Source: 2-01-FULL-49-10 sp041652335 (GTDB lineage Bacteria > Patescibacteriota > Kazan-3B-28 > UBA10110). Taken from it: a stretch of 12,586 nt of DNA. Numbering within the stretch: the first letter of the stretch is position 1; each line of letters begins with the position of its first letter. Below the pieces are notes generated by a model. The model was not told the origin of the DNA and made no database searches. It was given only the letters and a program-made list of their open reading frames with translations. A program made the translations under genes and the position numbers. Of the stretch, positions 10,652 to 12,586 are shown piece by piece. The stretch spans positions 1 to 12,586 of the forward strand of contig JBAZHL010000019.1 in assembly GCA_041652335.1 (NCBI GenBank). Direction: 5' to 3'.

Positions 10652-11566
10652 TTACGGCAGCAATACGTCCAGCCACTGGTTAATAACCTGTTTTAGGGTA
10701 GATAGCTCCGGGTCCTGCCTAAAAACATGACCTGCATTAGCAATGATCTGCAACTCCTTAGACCCCGGCAAGGCATCATAGAATTTTTGCTGATGGATCA
10801 CTGGCGCCAATTCGTCATTTTCTCCCGCTACTATCAAAACCGGCATAGTTAATTTATCGGCGTCATTCAATATATTGAACTGCAAGAGATCAATAAAGAA
10901 GGGCAACCAATTAACTTGGTCCGAGGATTGCTGGCCATCGAAACTGCTTTTTATCTCCTGCCACATTCTTTCCCACCCTTCCGATGAACGCTGGGGCGCT
11001 GCCTGAAGATTAATAGTCCCGGAAACCACACCGGATATTAAGATCAAACCGCTTACCTCGTCTGGATGCCGCTCGGCATAGAGCGCTGATGCAGTTGCGC
11101 CTAAGCTATGGCCGGCCAGTATTAACGGCGGCTTAAACCACGCCTGTTGTTTCGCCCAATCTAAAACATCAACCAAGTCATTTACATAAGTGGTGGCTTT
11201 GGCGTCCGACAGATACCCTCCACTCTCGCCCTTGGCATTGCTGGCATCATAACGAACGGTCGTTAATCCGTGGTCGCGCATAGTCTCGGCGATGGCTACG
11301 ATATCTGTTCCATCTTTATTGCCCCCTAACCCATGAGCCACTACTGCCACACCAATGGCTTCTGGCACCTTGTCCACCACCACAACCAAATCAGCCCCCA
11401 ACCGATTTTCTATCACCACCTTGCCATCCCCCTCATCTATCGAGCCATCCGGATTGATTGGTTTAACCAAATTGCTAACCATACCTAAAGTTAGCAGCAC
11501 CAGGATCATGCCCCACAGAATATCGTAGTGTCTTTCGGGGGCATTAGTTTTGACGCTCTTTTTCAT
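10652..11566 (-). CDS. Membrane-anchored alpha/beta hydrolase (serine)
   Basis: The 304-residue product has a basic N-terminus, one membrane helix (about 16-33) as uncleaved anchor or signal, and an alpha/beta hydrolase domain. HGLGG (78-82) forms the oxyanion-hole region, GHSLG (152-156) is the nucleophile elbow with Ser154, GENDELAP (248-255) holds the likely acid Asp251, and AGHVF (278-282) supplies His280, so the triad is complete. The RYDASNAKGESGG stretch before the elbow is typical of esterase/lipase or YqiA/YheT-like hydrolases. The domain is probably outside the membrane. Substrate is unknown; an ester or lipid is likely. The ATG at 11566 has a modest site (GGAAT). It lies upstream of DUF378 on the same strand with an 65-bp gap, and may or may not share a transcript. 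Confidence 0.88.
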   Translation of the reverse strand: MKKSVKTNAPERHYDILWGMILVLLTLGMVSNLVKPINPDGSIDEGDGKVVIENRLGADLVVVVDKVPEAIGVAVVAHGLGGNKDGTDIVAIAETMRDHGLTTVRYDASNAKGESGGYLSDAKATTYVNDLVDVLDWAKQQAWFKPPLILAGHSLGATASALYAERHPDEVSGLILISGVVSGTINLQAAPQRSSEGWERMWQEIKSSFDGQQSSDQVNWLPFFIDLLQFNILNDADKLTMPVLIVAGENDELAPVIHQQKFYDALPGSKELQIIANAGHVFRQDPELSTLKQVINQWLDVLLP

Positions 11567-11839
11567 CTATTCCATCATAACTCTTGCCGCCCCAACTTTG
11601 ATCCAAACACCAATGAAAAAGCGCCACAAAAACTTGTGCCGCATTTTCATGGCTCAACAGCTCGGTTCAGATTGCATTCCTAAGGAGACAATTTGGGACT
11701 TTTGAAAGGGAGTTCGGGCAAGTGGGTCAGTTGTAGAACCCATAGGAGAAAATGAGACAAATGAGACAGTGGCAGAGGGGCGTGTTTCACTATAGATTTT
11801 AGTTGGGTTTTGTGGCGTAATCACCACCGCTTAATAGAG
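11567..11839. other. Intergenic stretch without a gene
   Basis: These 273 bases between the ZIP gene and the hydrolase contain no supported coding region or tRNA. They hold the inverted repeat at 11610-11652, a GGGT/ACCC short hairpin near 11717-11734, and the tandem AAATGAGACA/AATGAGACA around 11748-11767. No clear terminator for the ZIP gene was found. Confidence 0.6.
11610..11652. repeat. Long imperfect inverted repeat
   Basis: ATGAAAA-a-GCG-c-CACAA (11613-11629) pairs with TTGTG-c-CGC-a-TTTTCAT (11634-11650), loop AAAC, and flanking CC/GG adds two pairs past a bulged A: about 17 pairs with two symmetric mismatches. With no T run on either side it is not a standard terminator. It lies about 45 bases upstream of the hydrolase start, so it could be an operator or a small-repeat remnant. 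Confidence 0.6.
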
Positions 11840-12586
11840 CTAATCTAGGGCGCCAATCATTGCCTTGAAATACTTCACCAATACAATCAGACTAATCCCA
11901 ACCAGAAACAGAACAGTTTGATAAATCGTCATACTCAACGATCTTTCTCTGATAAGGTCTGGCGTCAACTCGGCTAAGGCAACATACAAAAACACTCCCG
12001 CCGTAAAGGGCGCAGCTAACGTTAATGATACTTTAAACAAAACTGGTAATAACAGTGACACTCCAGCTCCCACAAACGACATAAATACCGCGAGTACATT
12101 AATCCGATTGGCCAATAGATTGCCAACCCCAGCTCGACGCAAAATGACATAATTCGAAATCTCTTGTGGTATTTGATGGATTACTACCGCAATAGTTGTA
12201 GCGATTCCGATTTGTAAACCAGCCACATAACTACTGGCTATCACCAACCCATCAACAAAGCTTTGAGTAGAAAAACCAAACATATTGCTGACTGCAGCGT
12301 GATTGCGCCGCGACATTCGCACTTTGTACTTCAACTCTCGCCAAGTAATAGTCTGCTCTAACAAAAACATCAATACGACTCCAGCTACAATGGATACCGT
12401 TACAGATGTAGTCCAGCCGTCGTGCACAGCTTTCGGCAATAGATAAATCAGCGCATCTCCAATTAGTGCGCCAGCTGCCAAAGCCATAAAATAACCCAAA
12501 ATTCGATTAAGATGCTCCCCCTTCTTTGGAACAACTTTAACAATAAAGTTGGCCAGAATTGCCAATAACCCAGTACTAGCCAGTGC
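11840..12586 (-). CDS. ZIP-family metal transporter, 5' end missing
   Basis: ZIP proteins carry zinc, iron or manganese into the cytoplasm. The reading frame is open to the right edge (248 codons seen), so the true start and about 10-20 residues lie outside. Helices include NRILGYFMALAAGALIGDAL (family motif in helix 2), the helix 4 stretch STQSFVDGLVIASSYVAG, helix 5 VVIHQIPQEISNYVILRRAG and the C-terminal FLYVALAELTPDLI. Helix 5 keeps HxxPxE, the metal-binding hallmark. In helix 4 the usual HN(F/x)xDG is QSFVDG, so the His and Asn ligands are replaced by Gln and Ser while the Asp stays. The loop between helices 3 and 4 is short and not histidine-rich. It may have altered metal preference or be a divergent subfamily. 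Confidence 0.85.
   Translation of the reverse strand, partial: ALASTGLLAILANFIVKVVPKKGEHLNRILGYFMALAAGALIGDALIYLLPKAVHDGWTTSVTVSIVAGVVLMFLLEQTITWRELKYKVRMSRRNHAAVSNMFGFSTQSFVDGLVIASSYVAGLQIGIATTIAVVIHQIPQEISNYVILRRAGVGNLLANRINVLAVFMSFVGAGVSLLLPVLFKVSLTLAAPFTAGVFLYVALAELTPDLIRERSLSMTIYQTVLFLVGISLIVLVKYFKAMIGALD

Noticed and set aside
1..12586. CRISPR array, insertion sequence or prophage
   Set aside because: No spaced repeat array, transposase, integrase or phage structural gene was found. The only short tandem repeats (9679-9703, 11748-11767) have two copies each.

Overview
The window looks like bacterial chromosome, most plausibly from a small-genome, uncultivated-type lineage; Candidate Phyla Radiation (Patescibacteria) is my best guess. 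The evidence is indirect: near-universal housekeeping genes packed with 3-5 nt gaps, several genes with poor Shine-Dalgarno sites, single tRNAs scattered between genes, some tRNAs with and some without an encoded CCA, and many small orphan membrane proteins. TGA serves as a stop (end of the 3170-3583 gene), so this is not one of the recoded UGA=Gly lineages. No 16S rRNA or complete ribosomal protein gene is present to settle the phylum.

Layout. 1-91: start of a small lysine/arginine-rich membrane protein, minus strand, cut by the left edge. 217-1989: lepA (EF4), minus. 2004-3656: an accessory-looking block between two hairpin terminators. It holds a cysteine-rich putative zinc-ribbon gene (minus), a divergent promoter region with an inverted repeat, a candidate structured RNA (about 2616-2730), a very unusual 163-nt tRNA-like gene with a Tyr-type GTA triplet (2775-2937), tRNA-Thr, tRNA-Trp and an orphan membrane protein (plus). 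3655-8954: a minus-strand operon read in the order tilS, ftsH, murJ, EamA-type transporter. 8955-9823: divergent promoters, then tRNA-Met(CAU), an FtsB/DivIC-like gene, a minus-strand CAU tRNA that looks like tRNA-Ile2, and initiator tRNA-fMet. 9836-10383: a promoter, a leader with two hairpins (the first an intrinsic terminator), a Roadblock/LC7-like small protein and a bidirectional terminator. 10395-12586: minus-strand DUF378 membrane protein, membrane-anchored alpha/beta hydrolase, a 273-bp gap with an inverted repeat, and a ZIP-family metal transporter cut by the right edge.

How it fits together. The tilS-ftsH-murJ group and the FtsB-like gene join tRNA decoding, membrane proteolysis, peptidoglycan precursor export and septum assembly around one intergenic region. 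TilS makes the lysidine that turns a CAU tRNA into an AUA reader, and all three CAU tRNAs (elongator Met, probable Ile2, initiator) lie within about 900 bp of tilS.

The most unusual item is the tRNA-like gene at 2775-2937. It has a perfect 7-bp acceptor stem, a canonical T arm, a D loop with GG and a GTA triplet, yet carries an oversized anticodon loop and a 92-nt variable region folding into a long branched arm. Also notable are an initiator tRNA with altered positions 18 and 55, a tRNA-Trp without U33, a likely leaderless tilS mRNA, and a ZIP transporter lacking the usual His-Asn of its metal site. All assignments come from reading the sequence; no database search or folding program was run.
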